Assembly: GCA_963809825.1 (NCBI GenBank)
Contig: CAWELJ010000004.1
Span: forward strand, 1-64,000
Direction of reading: 5' to 3'
Length of the DNA: 64,000 nucleotides
Source: Bog-473 sp963809825
GTDB lineage: Bacteria > Actinomycetota > Acidimicrobiia > Acidimicrobiales > RAAP-2
The notes below the pieces were generated by a model. It searched no databases, was not told the origin of the DNA, and was given only the letters and a program-made list of their open reading frames with translations. Positions 24,419 through 32,618 of the stretch are shown here, piece after piece. The number at the start of each line of letters is the position of its first letter. Position 1 is the first letter of the stretch. A program made the position numbers and the translations under genes.

Positions 24419-26203
24419 TCATTCAGGATGAGAACCGAGCCCAGCGTCGGGTTCCTCATCGCTCCAGTCCACCCACTCCACTCCCGAAGCATCGAGGTAC
24501 CCGTGAACAGCCGCGCCCACGGTCGCGAAGAATCTCTCGTCACCGAGGCGCTCATAGAGCGCGTAGGTGCGTAAGCGGTCCTTGACGGGACCCTTCAGCT
24601 CTGCGAAGACCAATTGCACCGATTCGACTTCGAGATCATCGAGCAACTGGTCGAACGCCTCCGCTGCGGAGGTGTCGATATCAGTGATCGGCTCGGCGGC
24701 CAAGACGACCCAAGTAATCGACTCGTGGCGCGTGGCGATTGCCGTCTTCACCTCGTCGCAGAAGAATTGTGCGTTTGCGAAGAACAGCGGTGCGTCGAAT
24801 CGGAAGACGATCAAGCCGGGTATCTGCGCCGCCTCGGGGTGTCGCTCAATGTCGTGGTACCCCCTTTGGCCTGGGATCCTCCCAAGAATTGCGGTGTGCG
24901 GCCGCCAAGCTTGGCGAACGAAGTCCCCGAGGGACAAGGCAACGGCAATCGCGATGCCTGGCAATACCCCAAAGATGGCCACGCCCAACAGGGCGGCCAG
25001 CGAGAGCAAGAACTCGGACTTTCTGACCTTCCACAGCCAGCGAAGGGTCGCGAGGTCGAACAGCCTCACGACGGCAGCGATAACGATCGCCGCCAGCGCG
25101 GAACTGGGGAGATTCTGCAACACGCCGTTGGTGAAGGAAAGGAGCAGCAGGATGCAGGCGGCCCCGATGACCCCGGTCATTTGGGTAAGGGAACCGGAGC
25201 TTTCAGCGGCTACCGTTCGTCCAGCAGAAGCGCTGACCGGGAATCCTTGGAACAGACCGGCACTCAAGTTGGCGGCTCCGAGCGCCACCAGCTCCTGATT
25301 CTGGTCGACGTTCGTGCCCCGTTTGGCGGCGAGGCTACGTGACAAGGCCGATGTATCGGCAAGCGTCACGAAGGCCATACCCAGGGCGGCTAAGGCCAAT
25401 GTACCCACATCGTGAAGCCCAACCCGAGGGATCGATGGCTTCGGAATGCCCGCGGGAATCACTCCGAGGACGGCGACGCCATGTGCCGAGAGGTCGAACA
25501 CGCTGACGAGGACCGTGGCACCAACGACCGCGAGAAACACGCCTGGTGCCTTGGGGAGCCAGGAGCGAAGTACGAGGATCATAACGAGTGACGCCACACC
25601 GATAAGCAAAGACGCCGGCACGGTCTTGCCGTCAGAGACCCCGTGTGCGAAGGCACTGAACTCGGCTCTGAGGCCGTTGGCCGTGGTACTGAAACCGAAG
25701 AGCTTTGGGAGCTGGCTGACCAGCACCACGATCGCGAGACCGTTCAAGTATCCGACCCTCATCGGCCGGGAGAAGAGCTCGGCCAGGGTGCCTATGCGGA
25801 CCATTCCAGCCACGACGCAGTAGGCGCCCATCAAGAGGGCGAGGATGCTGGCCAGCGCGATTGCCTTTTGTGGGTCACCGTTGGCGGCCACCAGAGGCAG
25901 GATGGCCGCGGCAATCATCGGACCGAGTGCCGAATCGGGCCCAATGACCATGATCCGAGAGGGACCAAAGACCGCATAGGCGAGGAGCGCCAAGACCGAC
26001 GTGTACAGCCCGGTCACGGCTGGTAGACCGGCCAATTCCGCATAGGCCATGCCCTGTGGTACGAGCAGGGCAGTCAGAGCCAGTCCGGCCAGAACGTCGC
26101 GAAGCAGCCACTGGCGGCGATACCCACGAACGAGATCTAGACCTGGGATCCAATGAGCAAGGCCAGAGACTGCTTGCTGGTCGTACTCGCCGGCGCTGGA
26201 CAC
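24419..26203 (-). CDS. SulP-family anion (sulfate) transporter with STAS domain
   Basis: 594 residues. The N-terminal signature LLRDVLAGLALTALLVPQGMAYAELAGLP is followed by about 12-14 helices (GPDSALGPMIAA, PVSASAGRTVAAESSG). A C-terminal STAS domain runs from about 440 (IPGLIVFRFDAPLFFANAQFF, then EPITDIDTSAAEAFDQLLDD with the usual DTSA phospho-like loop). SulP members move sulfate, bicarbonate or other dicarboxylates by proton or sodium coupling. A sulfur-assimilation locus 5 kb away makes sulfate the best guess. It starts with a GTG at 26203; a weak ribosome site leaves a few codons uncertain. Confidence 0.88.
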   Translation of the reverse strand: MSSAGEYDQQAVSGLAHWIPGLDLVRGYRRQWLLRDVLAGLALTALLVPQGMAYAELAGLPAVTGLYTSVLALLAYAVFGPSRIMVIGPDSALGPMIAAAILPLVAANGDPQKAIALASILALLMGAYCVVAGMVRIGTLAELFSRPMRVGYLNGLAIVVLVSQLPKLFGFSTTANGLRAEFSAFAHGVSDGKTVPASLLIGVASLVMILVLRSWLPKAPGVFLAVVGATVLVSVFDLSAHGVAVLGVIPAGIPKPSIPRVGLHDVGTLALAALGMAFVTLADTSALSRSLAAKRGTNVDQNQELVALGAANLSAGLFQGFPVSASAGRTVAAESSGSLTQMTGVIGAACILLLLSFTNGVLQNLPSSALAAIVIAAVVRLFDLATLRWLWKVRKSEFLLSLAALLGVAIFGVLPGIAIAVALSLGDFVRQAWRPHTAILGRIPGQRGYHDIERHPEAAQIPGLIVFRFDAPLFFANAQFFCDEVKTAIATRHESITWVVLAAEPITDIDTSAAEAFDQLLDDLEVESVQLVFAELKGPVKDRLRTYALYERLGDERFFATVGAAVHGYLDASGVEWVDWSDEEPDAGLGSHPE

Positions 26204-26512
26204 CTGGCCATCGTGTCCCGTCTGGCGACCACCGTAAAGCCCGCTCAGAAGAACTTCGGTCGGATCAGAGGGAGGAAGCGATGCAGCACTTCTGACGAGA
26301 GCCTGACGTTCGTCCGGCCAAAGCCGTAGGTCTGTGCGATCGGCGAAGGTCGGAGCGGATGCTGGCCTGCTACCTGCGCCGTATGAGTTCGGCCCGTCTG
26401 CCGGACCACCATGCAGACCCCCAGACCGGTTGGCTGTTGCAAGCGGCCTCGGCCTGTTCCACGACTGTCATGACCTTCACGGAGACGGTTACGACAGCTT
26501 CACGATGCCTCT
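26204..26512. other. Gap upstream of the SulP gene
   Basis: No gene, hairpin or repeat that I can support. It must contain the SulP promoter on the minus strand. Confidence 0.4.
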
Positions 26513-26701
26513 CTATTGGGATTGTCGTGCATCCAATACCGCACCGATGACGCATCCGACGCCTGCACCGAGCGCAATGCCTAGGCCTATCGCCCATCCT
26601 CCAACCAGAACGCCGACCGTTGCTCCGACGCCCGCTCCGACGGCGACACCGATGCCCGTGTACTGGTGCTGTTGTTCATGTATAACGTCGTTGCGGGCCA
26701 T
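26513..26701 (-). CDS. Small glycine-zipper membrane protein
   Basis: 62 residues from the ATG at 26701, preceded by GGAAAGG. A polar N-terminus (ARNDVIHEQQHQ) is followed by one long Gly/Ala/Val helix hairpin with a strict small-residue pattern (GVAVGAGVGATVGVLVGG and GLGIALGAGVGCVIGAV). Glycine-zipper proteins of this size oligomerise in membranes; some are toxins or stress proteins. Function unknown. Confidence 0.6.
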   Translation of the reverse strand: MARNDVIHEQQHQYTGIGVAVGAGVGATVGVLVGGWAIGLGIALGAGVGCVIGAVLDARQSQ

Positions 26702-26847
26702 CGCGACCTTTCCTTCCCTTGGCAATTCCAAGTGTTCACATCTTCTCCTCACGTGGGTAGGGGCGAAAGTCAACTAGGAGCCGCGCACGGTTGCTGCACG
26801 ACCTGATAGGACGAGGGAAATAGCTTCGTATCGCACGCCGAACCTGA

Positions 26848-27522
26848 TCAACGCAACCGCACGCGGACGACCGTTGCTTCCATCACGGCTCCACTTTCTG
26901 CGGAGGTCGTGTAGAGCACGACCGCCCCGTACTTCGTCGTGCCTTGGGCGTATGCGATTGAGCCGCTATACGGTCCCATCGACGTAGTCCCTCCAGTGAC
27001 GTAGCCCTTGCCCAAGGAAGCGTTGTTGTCGTCGCGAACCTGGGTCTGCACTGTCCCCTCGAAAGCCATACTGGTCCCCGTCAAAGCAACTGGAGACGTG
27101 ATGGTTGCGTTCCAGGTCGGCGCGGTCAGATTGATCGCGGCCGTGCCCGCTCCCAGGACCCACCAGGAGTTGTCTGTTCCAAGGTCCCTCACCAACACGG
27201 TTGTGATCGGGCCCGCAGTGCTCGGCTGAACCGGCACCTCCCCCGAGCGGGCATCGCCCTGCTGGAACTGGCCGATCACAGGATTGACCATGTGGAGGTA
27301 CTGGGTCGCGAACCCAAAGGCCGCTGCTTCCGGCATCCCATAACGTGTGCTACTCGCCGCTATAGGCCACACCGCGGTCCAAGTGGCGGACTCTGGAAGA
27401 GTGGTGCTCGTTACCGTCGTTGTTGGGGTTGACGAGCGAGGAGTATTGCTGTTGCCGCACGCGACCGCCGAAACCGAGAGCGTCCCCAACACCACAGCGA
27501 TCACGACATTTCGCTTCAACAC
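26848..27522 (-). CDS. Lipoprotein with Gmad2-like immunoglobulin domain
   Basis: 224 residues. A lipoprotein signal ends VSAVAC (Cys22), followed by a Ser/Thr-rich linker. The C-terminal 100 residues resemble the Gmad2 immunoglobulin-like domain first described in bacterial spore-germination proteins: ITSPVALTGTSMAFEGTVQ, GKGYVTGGTTSMGPYSGSI and VVLYTTSAESGAVMEATVVR. Probably a surface binding or structural protein. The start is GTG at 27522. It is parallel to the GH5 gene upstream, with a 130-base gap. Confidence 0.7.
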   Translation of the reverse strand: MLKRNVVIAVVLGTLSVSAVACGNSNTPRSSTPTTTVTSTTLPESATWTAVWPIAASSTRYGMPEAAAFGFATQYLHMVNPVIGQFQQGDARSGEVPVQPSTAGPITTVLVRDLGTDNSWWVLGAGTAAINLTAPTWNATITSPVALTGTSMAFEGTVQTQVRDDNNASLGKGYVTGGTTSMGPYSGSIAYAQGTTKYGAVVLYTTSAESGAVMEATVVRVRLR

Positions 27523-27652
27523 AATCCCATCGTGCGACCAGATTCCGAAGTTCGGCAGAGCCGAAGGTCCCTACAGGTGACCTTCGCCTCTAGCTGAGGA
27601 ATCTCGCCTGACGCGCGGCGGGCATACCGACCCGGAAGTGGACCGATGGCAT

Positions 27653-29440
27653 TCAGCAAGATCCCGAAGTCACCGACACCGACACCGACCGTCCGGCACG
27701 GGCGTTCTCGACGAGGAGGATTTCACTACCCGACTTGGAGGTCACCGTTCCGCCCGAAACCCGGGCACAGTACCCGCTCGGGTAGTGGACCTGGGTCGGG
27801 ACGAATATCGCCGTCGGGGCCTGCACTGCGTGATCCGGAACGTAGGCCAGGTGAAATGCCCCGCTGGACGGATCGAAGGACAGCGACGTCGGCCTTCCAG
27901 CGATCGCTTGGGGATACGTGCGCGAGAGCACCGACGCTGTCGATCGGAGCGATCCGTCCGCCGCTACGAGCCCCTCGGCGGAGCTCCCCGTCGGGTCCGC
28001 ATAGAATTTCCAGGACCAGTAGGCCCAGCCGACCAGGCTCCGGTCGGCCTCGGTGGTGAGCCGATCGAGCAGTGTCGAGTTCGAGGTGGCGCCGAACTCG
28101 CTCAGGAACCACGCCGGACCGCCGGGCTGTGCAATCGTGCTGAGGTCGGTGCGGTCCTCGGAGCGCGTCGTGAGGGAGCGCTGCTCTTGGGCCGCGCAGG
28201 CGGCGATGTCGGTCGGGTTCCCCGTCTTGCCGCTTCGCTGTCCGCAGTAGACGTGCACGTTGAAGACCAGGTTGGCGAATGGCATGGGACCGACGAAGTT
28301 CGTGGAGCCGCGGCTGCTGAAGATGTCGGGCTCATAGAACACAAGAGCACCCGGATCGGCCGTTTGGAGAGCCGGGATGACGCCGACCGGCGGCACACCC
28401 GGGGCGCACATGATCGGCGGTGCGCCGTGGGAGGGGGCACCGATGAACGTCCGGCCTGTGTAGAAGCATTCCAACTGGCCGTCGAACTTCTCGTCACCCG
28501 ATGTGACCAGCGATGTCGAGAACGGCTCGTTGAACGGGTCGTAGCCAAGGACCCAGGGATCCCCCCGGAAATAGGTCGCCACGGCGGCCCACACCCGGTC
28601 GTACTCACCTTGAAGGTCACCGACGACGTCGTTCGTCCAGAAGTGGCGGTAGGCCGCTCCCGCCGCGGCGGTCCCGTAGTTCTGCGACCACCGGCCGGGC
28701 GGCTCGGTGTTCGACGCTCCGCCGGTGCAGACCGCCCAGTTCGGCGCCCCCTCTCCGTCGAACAGCTCGTTGTAGACGTCTTGGTGCATGTCGAGCAGCG
28801 TGTAGATGTGGAAACGACCGAGCAGGTCGACGGTTTCCTTCACCTTGCTGAGGTAGGTATCGAGAACCGCCCGGTTGAACTGGCCCGGATCGTGGGCCGC
28901 GCCAAGCGTGCAGATGGCGGGGTCGTTCGTCGGAGCCGTCCCGGGCTCCAGGCCCTTCCACGTCATTCCGAGCCGCACGACATTGAACCCGAGGCTCGAC
29001 ATCAGCGACGCGTCGGCAGCACCGAGATTCCACGGCTGGCCTGGTGCAGCGTAAACCTGGTAGGGAGGGTGCTTGTAGACCGCGTTCACCCCGTGGAAGA
29101 AGACGACTCGACCTTTCTTGTCGTAGAGGAAGGGACCACCAGGCGAGTGGATCTGGCCCTCGACGGCGGCACTCCATGGGTGGTGGATCGGCGATCGCAG
29201 GCTTGGAAGCGTTGCGGACGGGCCGCCCGAGCAGTCGGTCAGCAGCACCATCGCCAACGTTGAGGCGGAAATGAGCACAAGGGTGCTACGCCATCTGCGG
29301 CCAACCGCTCTTCTCTGCCGGGCTCGCCTCACACGTGAAACCGAAAGTCGAGTCCTTACGCTCCTGGTACCGGATCCCCATGGGACTGCCCGAAACGTTC
29401 TGCCAGCCCCGAACGGTGGGGTTCGGATCGTCCGGATCAC
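27653..29440 (-). CDS. GH5 endoglycoceramidase-like secreted glycosidase
   Basis: Up to 595 residues. A lipoprotein or signal segment TLVLISASTLAMVLLTDC is followed by a GH5 TIM barrel: VFFHGVNAVYKHPPY at the start, LDMHQDVYNELFDG, acid/base Glu in YDPFNEPFSTS, FNVHVYCG and nucleophile Glu in LSEFGATSN. A C-terminal beta domain (YVPDHAVQAPTAIFVPTQVH) resembles that of endoglycoceramidases. Such enzymes cut the whole glycan from glycolipids. The true start is uncertain; the first ~40 residues are very basic and a later start before the hydrophobic segment is possible. It lies beside a UDP-sulfoquinovose synthase gene, so a glycolipid substrate is plausible. Confidence 0.8.
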   Translation of the reverse strand: MIRTIRTPPFGAGRTFRAVPWGSGTRSVRTRLSVSRVRRARQRRAVGRRWRSTLVLISASTLAMVLLTDCSGGPSATLPSLRSPIHHPWSAAVEGQIHSPGGPFLYDKKGRVVFFHGVNAVYKHPPYQVYAAPGQPWNLGAADASLMSSLGFNVVRLGMTWKGLEPGTAPTNDPAICTLGAAHDPGQFNRAVLDTYLSKVKETVDLLGRFHIYTLLDMHQDVYNELFDGEGAPNWAVCTGGASNTEPPGRWSQNYGTAAAGAAYRHFWTNDVVGDLQGEYDRVWAAVATYFRGDPWVLGYDPFNEPFSTSLVTSGDEKFDGQLECFYTGRTFIGAPSHGAPPIMCAPGVPPVGVIPALQTADPGALVFYEPDIFSSRGSTNFVGPMPFANLVFNVHVYCGQRSGKTGNPTDIAACAAQEQRSLTTRSEDRTDLSTIAQPGGPAWFLSEFGATSNSTLLDRLTTEADRSLVGWAYWSWKFYADPTGSSAEGLVAADGSLRSTASVLSRTYPQAIAGRPTSLSFDPSSGAFHLAYVPDHAVQAPTAIFVPTQVHYPSGYCARVSGGTVTSKSGSEILLVENARAGRSVSVSVTSGSC

Positions 29441-29622
29441 TCTGCGATTCCACCATCAGCGCCCAATCGGTGAGACCTCGACGAACATCGATGGACTGTC
29501 CGTTGCCCATCGGCGTGTATCACACGGTGCTCACCGAGCGGCCTCTCCGAAGCAGGTCGAAACGTCTCTCGGGTCTGTCGGCAACAGGGAGCGGTCAACT
29601 GTTACCACCCCAGTCACGCTGA

Positions 29623-30810
29623 TCATGCAGCGGCGGCGTTAACCGGGTGTGGCCCGACCGAATTCGAGGTTGCCTTCCAGCGCACGCTTGGATCGAAGAG
29701 ACTGGGGTCGACATGCTGTCTGTTGCTCTCGGTGATGGAGAACAGAGAGTCGATCAGGGTGTCGCCCAGGTTGTGCGGCTCGAGTCCGAGATCGATCAAG
29801 CGGGAGTGGACAGCGTTGTAGTAGTGCTCGGCAGCTTCAACCCGGGGGTTCTCCATCCGGGCGATACGAACGGAGCCGGGATACATGTCACGGATCATCT
29901 CGGCCAGTTGAAGGACGGAGAACTGCTCAGTGAACTGGTTGAACACCCGGAACTCTCCCGGCTCCGCAGGGTACTCTGCAGCGATTCGGATGCATTCGAC
30001 CGTGTCCCGGATGTCGAGCATCCCACGAATCTGATGCCCACTCCCGTAGACGGTGAGCGGATGCCCGCAGACGGCCTGAACGATCAGCCGGTTGAGGACC
30101 GTACCGAAGACAGCGTCGTAGTCGAACCTGGTTGCCAAGGCGGGGTCCAGTCTCGTCAAGTCGGTCTCCTGGCCGTACACGATCCCCTGGTTGAGGTCGG
30201 TGGCCCGCACGTTCCAGGCCCGGCATGCGAATTCAATGTTGTGGCTGTCGTGGACTTTCGAGAGGTGGTAGAAGGATCCGGGCCGCTTGGGGTACAAGAC
30301 GGTGTCCGTGCGGCCCTTGTGGGTGACCTCGAGCCAGCCCTCCTCGATGTCGATGTTCGGCGTCCCGTATTCACCCATGCTGCCGAGCTTCACCAGATGA
30401 ATAGTCGGGTCGATCTCGGCGATGCCGTAGAGCACGTTCAGGGTGCCCACCACGTTGTTGACCTGCGTATACACCGCGTGCGACTGGTCGATCATGGAAT
30501 AGGGGGCCGAACGCTGCTCAGCGAAGTGGACGATCGTGTCTGGACGGACCTCGTCTATGAGGGCTGCTGTGAACGACGCGTCTGCGAGATCCCCGACGAA
30601 TGTCGTGATTCGGAGATTCGAGACCTCCTGCCACGCCTTGACGCGTTCGTCGAGCGATGCGATGGGCACCAAGCTCGTCGCTCCCAATTCCCGGTCATAG
30701 CCACGCCGCGCGAAGTTGTCCGCGATCGCCACATCGTGGCCTGCCGCTGACAAATGGAGGGCCGTCGGCCACCCCAGATAGCCGTCCCCTCCCAGTACCA
30801 AGATTCTCAT
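29623..30810 (-). CDS. sqdB: UDP-sulfoquinovose synthase (SQD1/SqdB family)
   Basis: 395 residues, extended SDR fold. It would convert UDP-glucose plus sulfite to UDP-sulfoquinovose, the head-group donor of sulfolipids and some surface glycans. Signature stretches are very clear: LVLGGDGYLGWPTALHLSAA (NAD-binding), DNFARRGYD, VHFAEQRSAPYSMID, LVKLGSMGEYGTPNIDIEEG and the catalytic Y-x-x-x-K in SFYHLSKVHDSHNI. The usual catalytic Thr in G-T-M-G-E-Y-G is Ser here. The ATG at 30810 follows a strong TGGAGGAACC site. It is divergent from the CysH gene, whose product makes the sulfite. No SqdX/SQD2 glycosyltransferase is in view. Confidence 0.9.
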   Translation of the reverse strand: MRILVLGGDGYLGWPTALHLSAAGHDVAIADNFARRGYDRELGATSLVPIASLDERVKAWQEVSNLRITTFVGDLADASFTAALIDEVRPDTIVHFAEQRSAPYSMIDQSHAVYTQVNNVVGTLNVLYGIAEIDPTIHLVKLGSMGEYGTPNIDIEEGWLEVTHKGRTDTVLYPKRPGSFYHLSKVHDSHNIEFACRAWNVRATDLNQGIVYGQETDLTRLDPALATRFDYDAVFGTVLNRLIVQAVCGHPLTVYGSGHQIRGMLDIRDTVECIRIAAEYPAEPGEFRVFNQFTEQFSVLQLAEMIRDMYPGSVRIARMENPRVEAAEHYYNAVHSRLIDLGLEPHNLGDTLIDSLFSITESNRQHVDPSLFDPSVRWKATSNSVGPHPVNAAAA

Positions 30811-31078
30811 GGTTCCTCCAGACACACCCGGGCATGAAATTCCAATTTCGTTGTACCCCGAAGCCCACTTCCGCCGTAGAGTCCAACGTCACCGAGTTGC
30901 TGGGCCAAACGAGCCGTTCGCGAGCCGAATCTGAATCTGCCCTGGGCCTGCGCTGTGTCCCAGTTAAGTATTCAGCCGGCAGGCCCTTGAAGGTGACCAA
31001 AGCCCCTGTCAGGTGATCGGTCCTGTGGACACATTGGACCTGACGGACGAAATGAACTCGGGGCCCGGAGGTCAAGAC

Positions 31079-31864
31079 ATGACACTCACGACGCCTCGGC
31101 AATCTCGAGGAGGGGATGCTTCTCCTGCGAGGAAGGCTCGGACCGGTCCATGTGATGGCCCCGGTACGGCTGAGGGCCACCGTGGTATCGAAGGCTGGGT
31201 CGATACTCTCCCGCCGTCGGGTGTCGATCTTGTCGCACTCAATGCAGGCTTCGAAGGAGCCCCGTCCGAGGAGGTCCTGGCGTGGGCATTCGGAGAGTTC
31301 GGCCCAGCCCTTTCGGTCGTATCTTCATTCCAGAACTGCGTCCTGGTAGATCTCGCAACGAAGGTCAGCTCCGGTGCCGAGATCATCTTTCTGGATACGG
31401 GCTCTCACTTTGCTGAAACGCTCAGCTTCGTCGAGAAGGTCCGCCAACTCTATGGCCTCAATCTGAGAGTCATCCGACCTGGTGCAGACGCCGAGCCATG
31501 GCCATGCGGCTCCGAACGCTGCTGTGAGCTACGAAAGGTCGCGCCTCTGGCTCGGGCGCTGAGAGGACGCCTCGCATGGGTGAGCGGCCTGAAGCGGAGT
31601 GAAACTCCCAATCGGGCGTCGTCGCCGATCGTCGGTTGGGATTCGACCCGAGGATTGGTCAAGATCAACCCGCTTGCTTGCTGGACGAACGACGACGTCT
31701 CGCGATACGAAGTCGATCATCGGCTCCCGGTGCACCCGTTGAAAGCGCGGGGGTATCTGTCCATCGGGTGCGAGCCCACGACCCGGCCGGTCTCCGCCTT
31801 CGAAGATCCGCGAGCCGGCCGCTGGCCCGGAACGGAGAAGACGGAGTGTGGCCTCCATGTCTGA
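31079..31864 (+). CDS. cysH: APS/PAPS reductase (CysH family) lacking one Fe-S cysteine
   Basis: 261 residues, reducing adenylyl or phosphoadenylyl sulfate to sulfite. Family motifs are SVVSSFQNCVLVDLATK, IIFLDTGSHFAET, CCELRKVAPL (Cys148-149), WVSGLKRSETPNR, GYLSIGCEPTTRP (Cys231, Thr234), EDPRAGRW and the catalytic ECGLH (Cys257). APS reductases bind a [4Fe-4S] cluster through C-C and C-x-x-C; here the fourth ligand is Thr. The ATG at 31079 has GGAGG seven bases upstream. It overlaps the GtrA gene and is divergent from sqdB, which uses the sulfite. Confidence 0.88.
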   Translation: MTLTTPRQSRGGDASPARKARTGPCDGPGTAEGHRGIEGWVDTLPPSGVDLVALNAGFEGAPSEEVLAWAFGEFGPALSVVSSFQNCVLVDLATKVSSGAEIIFLDTGSHFAETLSFVEKVRQLYGLNLRVIRPGADAEPWPCGSERCCELRKVAPLARALRGRLAWVSGLKRSETPNRASSPIVGWDSTRGLVKINPLACWTNDDVSRYEVDHRLPVHPLKARGYLSIGCEPTTRPVSAFEDPRAGRWPGTEKTECGLHV

Positions 31865-32618
31865 ATCCTGTGTGATTGGCGAAGGACCCACTCCCTACAC
31901 CATCGGCGTCTCCAATCGGTTTGGTCGGGCAGAGATCGCCCGCTTCGCCCGCTATGCCGCGACGTCCGGGGTGGCTTTCGCAGTCAGCGAGGCCACACTT
32001 CTCATCCTCTACGGGCTCGATCTCGCGACGGCCACCATCGCAGCGCTGATCGCAAGCCTCGCTGGCACAGTCCCGTCCTACTTGTTGAGTCGCTACTGGA
32101 TCTGGCGGGAGGCTTCCCGGGAGCGCGTCCTCCGTCAGGTGATCCTGTATTGGATCGTTTCGATCAGCTGCATCGCGCTCACCAGCTTGCTGACGGGTGC
32201 TCTCGCCAGTCTTGCTCCGGCGGGCCATCCCTTCCACCTGTTGGTCGTGGCGATCGGCTACCCGATCGTGATGCTGACCTTCTGGCTCATCAAATTCGTC
32301 GTCTATCAGCAGATCATCTTCCCGAACGCGCACGCATCACGCGACACCGAGGGGTCCGAGCCCGCTGGTTCGACCGTGTCATGCGGTGAACGGATGCACG
32401 CTGCCGTCACCGCCCACGATCCAGTAACCCTGGCCCACCGGCGTCCGCATGATGCCGACGACCGGTTGGGGCAACGGCGACGATCCGAGAGATCCGTAGA
32501 ACCCGGCGTCGCCGAAGTTGAAGATGCCGCCGTCGGTGCCGACGAGCCAGTAACCCTTTCCGACCGCCGACGCGGCGATGCCGGCGACCGGCGCGTTCAG
32601 GCGCAGACCTCCGGTTGA
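31857..32618 (+). CDS. GtrA-family membrane protein with unusual C-terminal tail
   Basis: 253 residues; the family is usually 120-150. The four-helix GtrA core (RFARYAATSGVAFAVSEATL, GTVPSYLLSRYWIWRE, FWLIKFVVYQQIIFP) ends near residue 160. GtrA proteins help move lipid-linked sugars across the membrane. The remaining tail is polar and low-complexity, and the DNA is the antisense of the repeat region of the convergent CHAP gene, so it is probably a read-through after loss of the original stop. The ATG at 31857 overlaps cysH by eight bases. Context suggests transport of a sulfoquinovose-bearing lipid. Confidence 0.75.
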   Translation: MSESCVIGEGPTPYTIGVSNRFGRAEIARFARYAATSGVAFAVSEATLLILYGLDLATATIAALIASLAGTVPSYLLSRYWIWREASRERVLRQVILYWIVSISCIALTSLLTGALASLAPAGHPFHLLVVAIGYPIVMLTFWLIKFVVYQQIIFPNAHASRDTEGSEPAGSTVSCGERMHAAVTAHDPVTLAHRRPHDADDRLGQRRRSERSVEPGVAEVEDAAVGADEPVTLSDRRRGDAGDRRVQAQTSG

